A stretch of DNA of 41,363 bases from DATGEO01 sp035310015 (lineage in GTDB: Bacteria; Chloroflexota; Dormibacteria; Dormibacterales; Dormibacteraceae): assembly GCA_035310015.1 (NCBI GenBank), contig DATGEO010000098.1, forward strand, positions 1 through 41,363, read 5' to 3'. Each line of letters opens with the position of its first letter. The first letter of the stretch is position 1. Below the pieces are notes generated by a model. It worked only from the letters and a program-made list of their open reading frames with translations. It ran no database searches and was not told the DNA's origin. This document shows positions 1 to 8,592 of this stretch, piece by piece. A program made the position numbers and the translations under genes.

Positions 1-509
1 TACAGGACGTGGCGGCTCAGGCGGTGGCCGGGCGGGAACATCGGGTGGTCGAAATCGCGCGCGGGGTCGTGGGTCATCCCGATGCGCTCCATCACGCGTC
101 TGGAGCGCACGTTGGCAGGCACGGTGAACGAGACTATCTCGTCGCGACGCAGCTCCCGGAAGGCCTGCGCGAGAACCGCCAGCGCTCCCTCCGTCGCATA
201 ACCGCGACCCCAGAACGGCCGGGCGAGGCGCCAGCCGATCTCGTCGTGCTCCGGCTTGAAGGGCGACAGCGAGATGCCGACGAATCCGATGCAATCCGCT
301 TCGCCTGGAACCTCGACGGCATAGATGCCGTAGCCGTGCTCTTTCCAGAAGGCCTCCATGCGATCGATGAATGCGTCCGACTCCTCGCGCGTCAGCGGAC
401 CGGGAAAGTGCTCCATCACCACCGGGTCGGCGTTGAGGGCCGCGAAGGGCGCGCGATCGCCCGGCCGCCAGCGGCGGAGGATCAGCCGTTCGGTGCGAAG
501 GGTGTCGCT
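1..509 (-). CDS. GNAT family N-acetyltransferase (RimJ/RimL type), partial, start unclear
   Basis: Reading the minus strand from 509 to the window edge gives about 169 residues with no stop. The beginning, DTLRTERLILRRW, is the typical opening of RimL-like acetyltransferases. Later come GWRLARPFWGRGYATEG, the acetyl-CoA binding loop (motif A), and NVRSRRVMERIGM, the usual C-terminal motif. Members transfer acetyl from acetyl-CoA to amino groups of proteins or small molecules; the substrate here is unknown. The frame overlaps the stop of the sigma factor gene. No ATG, GTG or TTG lies between an upstream in-frame TGA (539-537) and the conserved N-terminus. The first standard starts are GTG at 422 or 419 and ATG at 416, which would cut off the first strand. 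The start is therefore unresolved (near-cognate codon or damaged gene). The 3' end is outside the window. Confidence 0.75.
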
Positions 510-1425
510 ATTCGTCGGGGTGGGCGAGCAGGCCTTTCAGGGCGTTGGCGTGGCGCAGCGTCTGCATCGCCTCGCGCTCGAGAGTGCGCACGGCCTCGCG
601 GTTGGTACCGAGGCGCTGCGCGATCTCGTCCAGCGTCCGCTGGTGGCCGTCGATCAGCCCGAAGCGCAGCTGGACCACGCGCCTTCCCCGCGCATTGAGC
701 GCGTCGAGCGCAGCGTCGACCTGCGTCTTCATCTCGGCCTTGGCCGCGGCCGCCACGGGCGACTCGACGGTCTCGTCCGCGATGAGGTGGCCGAGCTCGG
801 TCTCGCCCTCCTCGCCGATCGGGGTCTCGAGGGAGACGGCGTCACGGGACAGGCGGCGGAGCTCCTCGACCTCGGGGATGGTGAGGCCCATCTCCTCGGC
901 GATCTCCACGTCCTCGGGCTGGCGGCCCAGGCCCTCGCGCAGGCGCTGGCTGATGCGGTTGAGCTTGTTGAGCTGGTCGCCCATGTGCAGGGGCAGCCGG
1001 ATCGACCGCGCCTTGTCGCCGATCGCCCGGAGCACGGCCTGCCGGATCCACCACGTCGCGTAGGTCGAAAACTTGTAGCCGCGGCGGTGGTCGAACTTCT
1101 CCACGGCGCGCATGAGCCCGAGGTTGCCCTCCTGGATCATGTCGAGCAGCGAGAGCCCGCGGTTCTGGTACTTCTTGGCGATCGAGACGACCAGCCGCAG
1201 GTTGGCCTCGGTCATCCGGTGGCGGGCCGCCTCGGAGCCTTTCTCGATGGCCTTGGCGAGCTCGACCTCCTCGGCCTTGGTCAGCAGCTTGCCGCGGCTG
1301 ATCTCGCGCAGGTAGGCGCCGAGAGCGTCGTCGGCGTCGGTGGCCTCGGGCTCGACGGGCGTGGACGGGCGTTCCTCGCGGTCGGAATCTTCAAGCCATG
1401 CGGAAACCGTCGTCTGGAGCTCCAC
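508..1425 (-). CDS. RNA polymerase sigma factor, sigma-70 family (RpoD/SigA-like)
   Basis: 305 residues. Region 1.2 lies near residues 30-65 (DALGAYLREISRGKLLT). Region 2 is near 70-145, with NLRLVVSIAKKY, the core-binding DMIQEGNLGLMRAVEKFD, and the -10 reading and melting segment YKFSTYATWWIRQA. Region 3 is at about 150-225, and the region 4 helix-turn-helix is at about 238-300 (TLDEIAQRLGTNREAVRTLE). The protein directs RNA polymerase to promoters. It has no long region 1.1, so it may be the primary factor or a primary-like (group 2) factor. Region 4.2 has REAVRTLEREAMQTLRH where housekeeping factors usually have RERIRQIE, which favours group 2. The start is GTG, 9 bases after the MFS gene stop, so it is probably cotranscribed with the exporter and the acetyltransferase. 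Confidence 0.9.
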   Translation of the reverse strand: MELQTTVSAWLEDSDREERPSTPVEPEATDADDALGAYLREISRGKLLTKAEEVELAKAIEKGSEAARHRMTEANLRLVVSIAKKYQNRGLSLLDMIQEGNLGLMRAVEKFDHRRGYKFSTYATWWIRQAVLRAIGDKARSIRLPLHMGDQLNKLNRISQRLREGLGRQPEDVEIAEEMGLTIPEVEELRRLSRDAVSLETPIGEEGETELGHLIADETVESPVAAAAKAEMKTQVDAALDALNARGRRVVQLRFGLIDGHQRTLDEIAQRLGTNREAVRTLEREAMQTLRHANALKGLLAHPDE

Positions 1426-1434
1426 GGGTTGAAT

Positions 1435-2805
1435 CTACCCGGTTACGGGCGCGGGTAAACCCGCCCGGCGGCCCTGGACGAACGTGCTGGCGATCACCAA
1501 ACCCAGTGCAACCGCCACCAGGAGCACCGCCATTCCATGCAGGCCGGCGGTCGAGGCGTGCTGGCGGAAGACGGCCCCCAGCAGGGTCGAGGACAGGATC
1601 GCGCCCACGTAGCGGAAGGTCTGGAACTGGCCGCCGGCCCACGAGGTCCGGGCGGGCGGGGCGTTCGCGTAGAGCGCCGCCTGCAGGCCCATGTTGTTGA
1701 ACCCGTTGGGAATTCCGAGCACGAACGCAACCGCGACCAGGCCGAGCACAGGCGTGGAGGGTCCGAACGTGAACAGGAGGGCGGTCCCGGCCGCGAGCGC
1801 CACCGATCCGATGAGCAGGGACGGGCGCGGGCCGCGCCGGCTGATCAGGCCGGCCGCGACCGGCGTGGCGAGCACGCCCAGGCCGGTCACCGGCAGGATC
1901 AGCAGCCCTGCGGCTCGGGCGTCGAAGCCCCGGACCTCTTCCAGCCAGATCGGCAGGCCGAAGAACAGCGTGTAGAAGACAAACGTCGTCGCGGCGAACT
2001 GGACGAAGACCCCGACGAGCACCGGGTTCGCGGCCAGCAGGCGCAGGTCGAAGAACGGCGACTTCGCCCTCAGCTCGCGTACCGCCAGCGCGGCGGCGAC
2101 GACGGGCACGGCCGCGAGCAGGTACCAGGCCTGGGGGGAGCCGATCGCCAGCAGGCCCGCGAGCAGGGCGGTGAGCGTGCCGGCAAACAGCAGCACGCCG
2201 GGGATGTCGACGTCCGCGAGCCCCGCCCTCGCGCCTTCGGCCGGCTGCGGCGCCGGCAGCCAGCGCAGCCCGAGCACGATCCCGAGCACCGTGACCGGCA
2301 CGTTCACCAGGAAGATGCCCTGCCAGCCGGCGTAGGCAAGGGCGAAGCCGCCGACGGTCGGGCCAAGCGCCGCGCTGACGGAGGCGGCCACCGACATCAT
2401 CGCCAGCGCCTGGGCCGGCACCCGGCCGCCACCGGACGCGGCGCGAATCATGCCCAGCCCCGCCGGATACGCGGTGGACGTCGCGAAAGCCTGCACCACG
2501 CGCGCGGCGATCAAGGTGCCGAAGTTGGGCGAAAGCGGCGCGAGCAGCGCGATCCCGCACGCGACGGCGAGTCCCGTCAGGAAGACACGGCGCGGGCCGA
2601 GGAGGTCGGCGAGCCGGCCCATCAGCGGCTGGCCGACGGCACCCGCGATGTAGAAACCCGAGATCAGCCATGTCGAGGTGCCGAGGTCGACCTGGAAGTC
2701 GTTGTGCAGCGTGACCAGGGCCACCGCGATCATCGACGAGTTCAGCGGGTTGAGCAGGGTGCCGAGCACGATCGCGAATACGACCCGCCTCGGCACCCGG
2801 CCCAT
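1435..2805 (-). CDS. MFS transporter, EmrB/QacA (DHA2) type
   Basis: 456 residues, almost entirely hydrophobic with 12-14 predicted membrane helices. The N-terminus VVFAIVLGTLLNPLNSSMIAVAL is the usual first helix of the drug:H+ antiporter-2 family. MGRLADLLGPRRVF is MFS motif A between helices 2 and 3, and ALGPTVGGFALAYAGW matches motif C of antiporters. Family members export drugs or metabolites using the proton gradient across the cytoplasmic membrane; the substrate cannot be told. The ATG start is followed by GRVPRR before the first helix. It is the first gene of a probable MFS-sigma-GNAT transcription unit and is divergent from the MASE1 kinase across 144 bases. Confidence 0.9.
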   Translation of the reverse strand: MGRVPRRVVFAIVLGTLLNPLNSSMIAVALVTLHNDFQVDLGTSTWLISGFYIAGAVGQPLMGRLADLLGPRRVFLTGLAVACGIALLAPLSPNFGTLIAARVVQAFATSTAYPAGLGMIRAASGGGRVPAQALAMMSVAASVSAALGPTVGGFALAYAGWQGIFLVNVPVTVLGIVLGLRWLPAPQPAEGARAGLADVDIPGVLLFAGTLTALLAGLLAIGSPQAWYLLAAVPVVAAALAVRELRAKSPFFDLRLLAANPVLVGVFVQFAATTFVFYTLFFGLPIWLEEVRGFDARAAGLLILPVTGLGVLATPVAAGLISRRGPRPSLLIGSVALAAGTALLFTFGPSTPVLGLVAVAFVLGIPNGFNNMGLQAALYANAPPARTSWAGGQFQTFRYVGAILSSTLLGAVFRQHASTAGLHGMAVLLVAVALGLVIASTFVQGRRAGLPAPVTG

Positions 2806-2949
2806 GGGCTAAATGATCGCGGCCGGCGGCGATTCGACTATGGGGGTCGGATTGCGGTACCCCCGGCGATAATTGATTGGCTGCAAGGCGCCAAGGCGGG
2901 CGGGGGCTCGGTCGCCGGCTTGATCAGGCCTGTCCGGCAAGTCGGACGC

Positions 2950-4539
2950 ATGCGATTGTTCGCGCAGCTGGTTGCGCTGGCGATCGCTTACTGGGTCGCG
3001 GCCAGATTGAGCCTCGATCTCGCCGTGGTCCGCGGGCAGGTCACCCCGATCTGGCCCCCGACCGGGATCGCGGTGTTCGCCATCTACGTGTTCGGCCGCC
3101 GGGTGGCGCCGGGCGTCTTCATCGGCGCGCTGGCGGTGAACCTGCCGCTCGGGCCATCGCCTCTGGGCGCGGCCATGATCGCCGTCGGGAACACGCTCGC
3201 GCCGCTCTTCGCGACCGAGCTGCTGCGCATCGTGCGGTTCGACCCGACGTTCGTTCGCCTGCGCGACGCGGCGGCGCTCATCGGCCTCGGCTCGCTCGTC
3301 GGTATGTCGGTCAGCGCGACCTTTGGCGCCTCGGTGCTGGTCCTTTCCGGCGCCGTTCAGGTCGATGACTTCTGGCCGACCTGGGCGGTGTGGTGGACGG
3401 GTGACGCGATGGGCGTGCTCCTGGTCGCGCCGTTCCTTTTCAGCCTGCTCCCCGACCCGACGGCCCGGAAGCTGACCTGGCAGGGAGCCATCGAGCTCGT
3501 ACTCCTGCTCATCGACACCGGACTGGTCACCTTCGCGCTGTTCGAGTCCAAGCTGCGCGTCGAGTACCTGGTGTTCCCGCTGATCATGGTCTCGGCCTGG
3601 CGTTTCCGGCTGCGCGGGGCCGCGCCCGCGGCGCTGATCGCGTCGGGAATAGCGATCTGGGCGGCGGTGCAATCCGTCGGCCCGTTCGGCGGCGAGTCGC
3701 TGCTGCAGAGGATGGTCACGCTGCAGGCGTTCAACGTCTGCGTGGCGCTGACCTCGTTCGTGCTCGCCTCCTACGTGGCCGCGCGCCAGCGGCAGCAGGC
3801 GATGTCGCTGGAGCTGGCGACGGCCAACGCGGCGAGCGAGGCCAAGAGCACGTTCCTCAACGTCGCCGCCCATGAGCTGCGAACGCCGATAACGGTGCTG
3901 AACGGCTACCTGTCGATGCTTGCGGACGGTTCGCTGGGCGAGCCGCCCGAGCAGTGGCGGAGCCCGCTCGGCGTGCTGGCCGCAAAGACGGAGGAGCTCG
4001 AGAAGATCGTCGAGGACCTGCTCGACGCGTCGCGCATCGAGTCCGATCGCCTCCGCCTGGAAAAGGACATCGTCGACCTGCGCTCGGAGGTGCAGGCGGC
4101 CGTCGAGCGCGCGCGGCCCCGGATGGAGCTGCTCGGGGCGCACATCTCGACCGAGCTTGGTCCGGACCGGGTGATGGTCGAAGCGGACGACTACCGCATC
4201 GGGCGCGTGCTCGACAACCTGATCAACAACGCGCTCTCGTACAGCCCTCGACCGGCGCGAGTGGACATCGAGCTGGGGGTCGACTCGGGGCGCGCGAAGG
4301 TCCTGGTGGAGGACCAGGGCATTGGGATTCCGGCCGATCAGCGCGAAGCGGTGTTCGAGCGTTTCCACCGCCGTGAGCCGCGAGGCCTGGACGAGACGCC
4401 CGGGGTCGGGCTGGGCCTGTACATCAGCCGCCAGGTCGCGGAACGCCACGGCGGGAGCCTGGTCCTGAAGAGCAGCGAGCCCGGAAAGGGCTCGGTGTTC
4501 CAGCTCACGCTGCCCCTGGTCGCCGCAGGCGAGAGATAG
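2950..4539 (+). CDS. MASE1-domain sensor histidine kinase
   Basis: 529 residues from ATG 2950. The first ~280 residues form about eight membrane helices with MASE1 features (IWPPTGIAVFAIYVFGRR, WWTGDAMGVLLVAPFLF). The HisKA H-box is AAHELRTP with phosphoacceptor His308. The ATPase domain has an N-box around 422-429 (DNLINNA), the G1 box EDQGIGIP and the G2 box GVGLGLYIS. It should autophosphorylate in response to a membrane-detected signal and pass phosphate to a response regulator. No cognate regulator is adjacent, so it is an orphan kinase here. There are no PAS or GAF domains between MASE1 and the kinase core. The reading frame stays open far upstream, but the MASE1 homology begins at MRLFAQLVALAIAYW, which decides the start. 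Confidence 0.92.
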   Translation: MRLFAQLVALAIAYWVAARLSLDLAVVRGQVTPIWPPTGIAVFAIYVFGRRVAPGVFIGALAVNLPLGPSPLGAAMIAVGNTLAPLFATELLRIVRFDPTFVRLRDAAALIGLGSLVGMSVSATFGASVLVLSGAVQVDDFWPTWAVWWTGDAMGVLLVAPFLFSLLPDPTARKLTWQGAIELVLLLIDTGLVTFALFESKLRVEYLVFPLIMVSAWRFRLRGAAPAALIASGIAIWAAVQSVGPFGGESLLQRMVTLQAFNVCVALTSFVLASYVAARQRQQAMSLELATANAASEAKSTFLNVAAHELRTPITVLNGYLSMLADGSLGEPPEQWRSPLGVLAAKTEELEKIVEDLLDASRIESDRLRLEKDIVDLRSEVQAAVERARPRMELLGAHISTELGPDRVMVEADDYRIGRVLDNLINNALSYSPRPARVDIELGVDSGRAKVLVEDQGIGIPADQREAVFERFHRREPRGLDETPGVGLGLYISRQVAERHGGSLVLKSSEPGKGSVFQLTLPLVAAGER

Positions 4540-4549
4540 GTAGCGCCAG

Positions 4550-5536
4550 CTATCGCAGCACGAAGCCGGTCCCGAGCCGATCGCGCGGGTCGAGCGTGAA
4601 GCGGTGCTCGCCGGTTCGGTACGCGGTGCCCTCGACCTCGGTGATCACAGCGCCTTCGGTGACGCCGGTGATTCGCGCCGTGAAGGTGGTGTCGATGATC
4701 GAGTCGTGGCGCAGCGTCTGGCCCGCGCGCAGGACGCCGTCGGCGGCCAGCAGCGCGCACCGCGCGGACGTGCCCGAGCCGCACGGCGAGCGGTCGACCT
4801 CGCCGTCGGCGAAGATCGTCACGTTGCGCTGATGGAGCTCCGCGACCTCTTCGTAGAGGATCGTGCCGTAGATCCCGGAGAGCCGGTCGTCCGTCGGATG
4901 GCGCGCGACATCCGAACCCTGCAGCGCGAGCTTGACCTCACGACCGGCCGCGATCAGCTGCTCGAGGTGCTCGGGTGCCACTCGAAGGCCGAACGCCCGG
5001 GCCGGCGCCGACGCGTAGATCGCGCCGCCGTAGGCCACGTCCACGTGCACTCCCGCAGCCGGCACGCCGCGGGCGATCACGAACGCGGGCACATTGCGAA
5101 AGGACACCGAGCCGACTGCGCCTTCCTTCATGGAGACGCGCGCCACGACGCGACCTGACGGGACGTCGATGGCGATTTCCACGTCGCCGTCGCGCGGCGC
5201 GTGCACGCGGCCGGATTCCACCGCCCACGCGCCGAGCGCGATGGTGCCGTGGCCGCACCCGGTCGAATAGCCGTCCTTGTGCCAGAAGAGCACGCCGAGC
5301 TGCGCACCGCCATCGTCGGGCGGGACGAGAAAGCTGCCGTACATGTCCGCGTGGCCGCGGGGCTCGTGGCACAGGAGCCGGCGGATCGAGTCGACCGCTT
5401 CATCCTTCGCCGCCCGCTCCCGGCGATCGCGCACCGAGGCGCCGGCAATGTCGGGCGCGCCTGAGGTGACGATCCGGAACGGTTCGCCGGCAGTGTGGTA
5501 GTCGGTACAGGCGATCTCGCCTTTAATCGATGACAT
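4550..5536 (-). CDS. Proline racemase family protein (proline racemase / hydroxyproline epimerase type)
   Basis: 328 residues, the normal length for the family. Both active-site cysteines are visible: Cys94 in STGCGHGT and Cys252 in RSPCGSGTSA. Two-Cys members invert the alpha carbon of proline or hydroxyproline by a two-base mechanism without a cofactor. Trans-3-hydroxyproline dehydratases lack one of these cysteines, so racemase or epimerase activity is more likely. The N-terminal DYHTAGEPFRIV is also characteristic. The gene is convergent with the histidine kinase (10-base gap) and divergent from the DUF899 gene. No hydroxyproline catabolic genes are nearby, so the substrate remains open. 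Confidence 0.88.
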   Translation of the reverse strand: MSSIKGEIACTDYHTAGEPFRIVTSGAPDIAGASVRDRRERAAKDEAVDSIRRLLCHEPRGHADMYGSFLVPPDDGGAQLGVLFWHKDGYSTGCGHGTIALGAWAVESGRVHAPRDGDVEIAIDVPSGRVVARVSMKEGAVGSVSFRNVPAFVIARGVPAAGVHVDVAYGGAIYASAPARAFGLRVAPEHLEQLIAAGREVKLALQGSDVARHPTDDRLSGIYGTILYEEVAELHQRNVTIFADGEVDRSPCGSGTSARCALLAADGVLRAGQTLRHDSIIDTTFTARITGVTEGAVITEVEGTAYRTGEHRFTLDPRDRLGTGFVLR

Positions 5537-5582
5537 CGATGCGCACCTGGAACGTCCCCGGAGTCTAGTCGCCTGAGCCTTC

Positions 5583-5588
5583 TAAGCT
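5583..5588 (+). promoter_or_regulatory. Probable -10 box TAAGCT of a leaderless transcript
   Basis: TAAGCT is followed by exactly six bases (GGTGAG) and then the GTG start of the DUF899 gene. The same TANNNT-N6-start layout recurs at 32502, 36069 and 26987. There is no clear -35 box. Confidence 0.5.
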
Positions 5589-5594
5589 GGTGAG

Positions 5595-6290
5595 GTGAGC
5601 CTGCACAAGGAGAAGTGGCCGGGAGAGACGCTCGAATACCGGCGGGCACGCAACGCTCTGTTGCGCGAGGAGATCAAGCTCCGCCGCAGCATCGAGTCCG
5701 TCGCGGCCAAGCGGCGATCGCTTCCGCTCGGCGGCGCTGTCCCGACCGACTACGTCTTCGACTCGTGGCGCCCGGGTGACGATGCCTTTCCCCAGGTGCG
5801 AATGTCGGAGCTCTTCGAACCGGGCAAGCGCACCCTGGTCCTTTACAACTTCATGTTTCCGGAATCGCCCGATTCGCACACCCCGTGCCCGTCATGCACC
5901 TCGATCATCGACGCGATCGACGGCGCCGCGCACCACCTCATGCAGCGCGTGGGCTTCGCCGTCATCGCCAAGGCGCCCATCGCCGACTTCCGGCGGCATG
6001 CGCGCAGCCGGGGCTGGCAGCACGCGCGGCTGCTGTCCTCGGCAGGCAACACCTTCAACCGCGACTATCACGCCGAGGGAGAGAACGGCCAGCAGATGCC
6101 GCTCGCGCACGTGTTCGTACGGCGCGGCAAACGGATGCGCCACTTCTGGAGCAGCGAGCTGTGGTTCACGCCGTCAGAGTCTGGCCAGGACCTCCGCCAC
6201 GTCGACTTCATGTGGCCGCTCTGGAGCATCCTCGACCTGACGCCGGAAGGCCGCGGCAAGGGCTTTTACCCTCAGCTCGAGTACACGTAA
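5595..6290 (+). CDS. DUF899 (thioredoxin-like fold) protein
   Basis: 231 residues. The signature motifs of DUF899 are present: an N-terminal helical segment with YRRARNALLREEIKLRR, then YVFDSW, a TLVLYNFMFP strand, and a CPSC motif (Cys98, Cys101) at the start of the thioredoxin-like core. The C-terminus has HFWSSELWF and RHVDFMWPLWSILDLTPEGRG. The family is predicted to be AhpC/TSA-like but its reaction is not established. The start is GTG with no Shine-Dalgarno site; a TAAGCT box six bases upstream suggests a leaderless mRNA. No signal peptide is seen, so it is probably cytoplasmic. Confidence 0.88.
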   Translation: MSLHKEKWPGETLEYRRARNALLREEIKLRRSIESVAAKRRSLPLGGAVPTDYVFDSWRPGDDAFPQVRMSELFEPGKRTLVLYNFMFPESPDSHTPCPSCTSIIDAIDGAAHHLMQRVGFAVIAKAPIADFRRHARSRGWQHARLLSSAGNTFNRDYHAEGENGQQMPLAHVFVRRGKRMRHFWSSELWFTPSESGQDLRHVDFMWPLWSILDLTPEGRGKGFYPQLEYT

Positions 6291-6351
6291 CCCTCAGCCG
6301 GCCGCGACCCCGCAGCCTGGTCATTCGCCGCCATACCATGCGCGGCATCGG

Positions 6352-7434
6352 TTAAGCGGGCGCCAGGGACGAGCTCGCCTCCCCCTCGGCGAACACGTGC
6401 CGCATGGCCTCGTCGCCGATCGCGGCCATGGCCTCCATCATCTGGCGCAACCCGCCCGCGATCTCCGGATCGCCAGGCTCCTCCCACACGTACGCGCGGC
6501 TTATCCGGGTGCCGGCACCGGACTCCGCGACCTGAATCGTCACGTACATCGGCGTGGGCTTGTCGCCGTACAGGGTCAGCTCTCGACCCGGATCGATCGA
6601 GACCACGCGGAGAGTGATCGTCATGTCGCCGTGGTGGCAGTGGAACTCGCGATCGAGGTCGGTGCCGCGCGCCCCCGGGAAGGCGACGATGCGATCCGCC
6701 GACATGTACCGCTCCATGACCTTCGGCTGGAGCATCAACCGGCTCACGAGCTCGACCGGCGCCTCCACGTTCACCGACGTGTTGAGCATCGCCTCGCCGG
6801 CCGGCACACGCTTGCGCTCCGCCGCCTGCGCCTCCTCCCAGAGGTACCCGATGTCGACGTAGCCGCCGGTGATGGCGCCGAGGTCGAACTCCTCGCTGTG
6901 GGGGTGAAAGCGCTCGCGCACGTCCGCCGGCAGGCGCTCGAGCACGGCGTCCGTGACCAGCACGTACTCCTTCGACGGCACCTTGTTCTTCAGCAGGCGG
7001 TGGGCGACGATGACGTCGGTGCCGTGAAGCTGCTCGACACCGCCGAGCCGCTGCCGGGAGAACGATCCGTGGTGCACCACGAACTTGAGCTTCAGGATCC
7101 CGATGTTCGCGCACGCGGTGCAGGGGCACGTCGAAACCGTTTGCATGTCGCGGAGCCGGCGGTGGAAAGCGACGAACGTGCCTTCTATCGCGCCGATGAC
7201 ATCGGACGTCGACAGGCCGGTGATGAACAGGATGGCGTCGCCCTCGACCTGGGAGACGTCCATGCGGCCCTCAACGCTCCGAACGACGGTGTCGAGCAGC
7301 TCGTGGAGGATCGACCAGCTGTGGTCGACCTCGGTCTTGGCCACGAAGGCCGAATAGCCGGAGATGTCGGCCAGGACGAGGGCTCCCTCCTGCAGGCCCG
7401 AGAATGCTGAAGGCTCGTCGCTCCGGCTCCCCAT
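6352..7434 (-). CDS. DUF2652 (nucleotide cyclase-like) and SRPBCC two-domain protein
   Basis: 360 residues. The first ~200 begin with GALVLADISGYSAFV, the same first strand as class III adenylate/guanylate cyclases, and include VEGDAILFI. This matches DUF2652, which keeps the cyclase fold. A cysteine cluster CPCTACANIG lies near residue 105. The last ~140 residues (NVEAPVELVSRLMLQPKVMERYM onward) are an SRPBCC/START-like ligand-binding domain. One inference is a cytoplasmic sensor in which ligand binding is coupled to a cyclase-like domain. Whether the full set of metal and base-recognition residues is kept could not be judged, so catalysis is not claimed. ATG start. Confidence 0.8.
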   Translation of the reverse strand: MGSRSDEPSAFSGLQEGALVLADISGYSAFVAKTEVDHSWSILHELLDTVVRSVEGRMDVSQVEGDAILFITGLSTSDVIGAIEGTFVAFHRRLRDMQTVSTCPCTACANIGILKLKFVVHHGSFSRQRLGGVEQLHGTDVIVAHRLLKNKVPSKEYVLVTDAVLERLPADVRERFHPHSEEFDLGAITGGYVDIGYLWEEAQAAERKRVPAGEAMLNTSVNVEAPVELVSRLMLQPKVMERYMSADRIVAFPGARGTDLDREFHCHHGDMTITLRVVSIDPGRELTLYGDKPTPMYVTIQVAESGAGTRISRAYVWEEPGDPEIAGGLRQMMEAMAAIGDEAMRHVFAEGEASSSLAPA

Positions 7435-7512
7435 CGACGACAGGGTTATCGGCCTGCCACAGGACGGCCACGGCGGCGCGGCCCTACATCAGCCGGCCTC
7501 GGAGCTCCTGGC

Positions 7513-8469
7513 TCAGGTCGAGCAGCCGGCGAGCGGCAGGGGATCCGTCGGCACGCCGCCGATCTCGAGCTGGAAGTGGAGGTGCGCGCCGATCGACAGG
7601 CCAGTGCTCCCCACCAGGCCGACCATGTCGCCCTGCTGGACCTGCTGGCCGACCGCGACCGAAACCTCCTCCATGTGGGCGTAGATCTCGACGAGGCCAT
7701 AGCTGTCCGTCACCTCGACGCGTATGCCGAAGTACGGGGCCGGGCCGGCCGCCGTGACCGTGCCTCCCGCCGCGGCTCTGATCGGGGTGCCGTAGCCCGC
7801 GAGCAGGTCGACCCCGGTGTGGAAATGCGCATAGCCGTCGTAAGGCAGCTCGACCGCGAAGGAGGTCGGGCCGAACTTCTGGATGATCTGCGCACCGGGG
7901 ATGGGGCAGACGAACTCGCCCGGCTGGAGCGGGTCGGCCGGCAGCCCCGAGGACAGGTTGGGCCCGACCTTGGGATCGACCGGGATCACAAGCATCGACC
8001 CCGGCTTCACGCCGCCGCGGATGCGGTTGAAGTCGACGATCGTGACCGGGTCGATGCCGTAGGTGGCCGCGATGCTCGCCAGCGAGTCGCCCTTCCTCAC
8101 TACGACCACAAGGCCCGGCACGGGAGGCAGGCGCAGGACCAGCCCGGCTTTCAGCGGCAGGTGCAGTCCCGGGTTGGACCACGTGATCTCGCGAAACGGA
8201 ACATTCAGCGCCGTCGCGATGCTCGTCAGCGTGTCGCCGGGCTTGACGGTGTAGAAGATCGGCGCCCGGTCGGGCAGCACGGCGATGGGGCCGTAGATCG
8301 GCTTGATGATCGTCGTGTCGCGTCCCATAGAAGCGTCATCGACGGTATTGGCGGCCCGTGCGCTGGTGAGACCGGCCGCGGGTCGCAGGTACGCAGAGAA
8401 GCTGTACCCCGACAGCACCGCTGCCATCAACAGCACAAAGGCATGGGCCACGTAGCGATGAATGCGCAC
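7513..8469 (-). CDS. LysM-LysM-M23 peptidoglycan endopeptidase
   Basis: 318 residues from GTG 8469. An N-terminal membrane anchor or signal segment (HAFVLLMAAVLSGYSF) is followed by two LysM repeats, YTVKPGDTLTSIATALNV and VVRKGDSLASIAATYGI. The C-terminal M23 (LytM/NlpD) domain has the zinc motifs HTGVD and HLHF. Such proteins bind peptidoglycan and cleave peptide cross-links, or activate amidases, outside the membrane. An in-frame TTG at 8517 would add 16 residues (PGLSRGCEK...) with no secretion features. The GTG is preceded by a G-rich GGGGGTAGG stretch and directly precedes the basic-hydrophobic signal, so it is preferred. It is divergent from the FAD oxidase. Confidence 0.87.
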   Translation of the reverse strand: MRIHRYVAHAFVLLMAAVLSGYSFSAYLRPAAGLTSARAANTVDDASMGRDTTIIKPIYGPIAVLPDRAPIFYTVKPGDTLTSIATALNVPFREITWSNPGLHLPLKAGLVLRLPPVPGLVVVVRKGDSLASIAATYGIDPVTIVDFNRIRGGVKPGSMLVIPVDPKVGPNLSSGLPADPLQPGEFVCPIPGAQIIQKFGPTSFAVELPYDGYAHFHTGVDLLAGYGTPIRAAAGGTVTAAGPAPYFGIRVEVTDSYGLVEIYAHMEEVSVAVGQQVQQGDMVGLVGSTGLSIGAHLHFQLEIGGVPTDPLPLAGCST

Positions 8470-8592
8470 GCCTACCCCCAGGCTTGCCTTCTCGCACCCC
8501 CGCGAGAGTCCCGGCAACGGTAGCAGACCGGCGAGGGTGGGTCAAACGACCCGCGATTAGTCAGCGCACCGTTTGCAGTCATAGCTCGTGAG

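Noticed and set aside
2809..4449. 546-codon open frame opposite the MASE1 kinase
   Set aside because: Arg/Gln/Asp-rich low-complexity translation with no motif; it mirrors a well-supported kinase and arises from high GC content.
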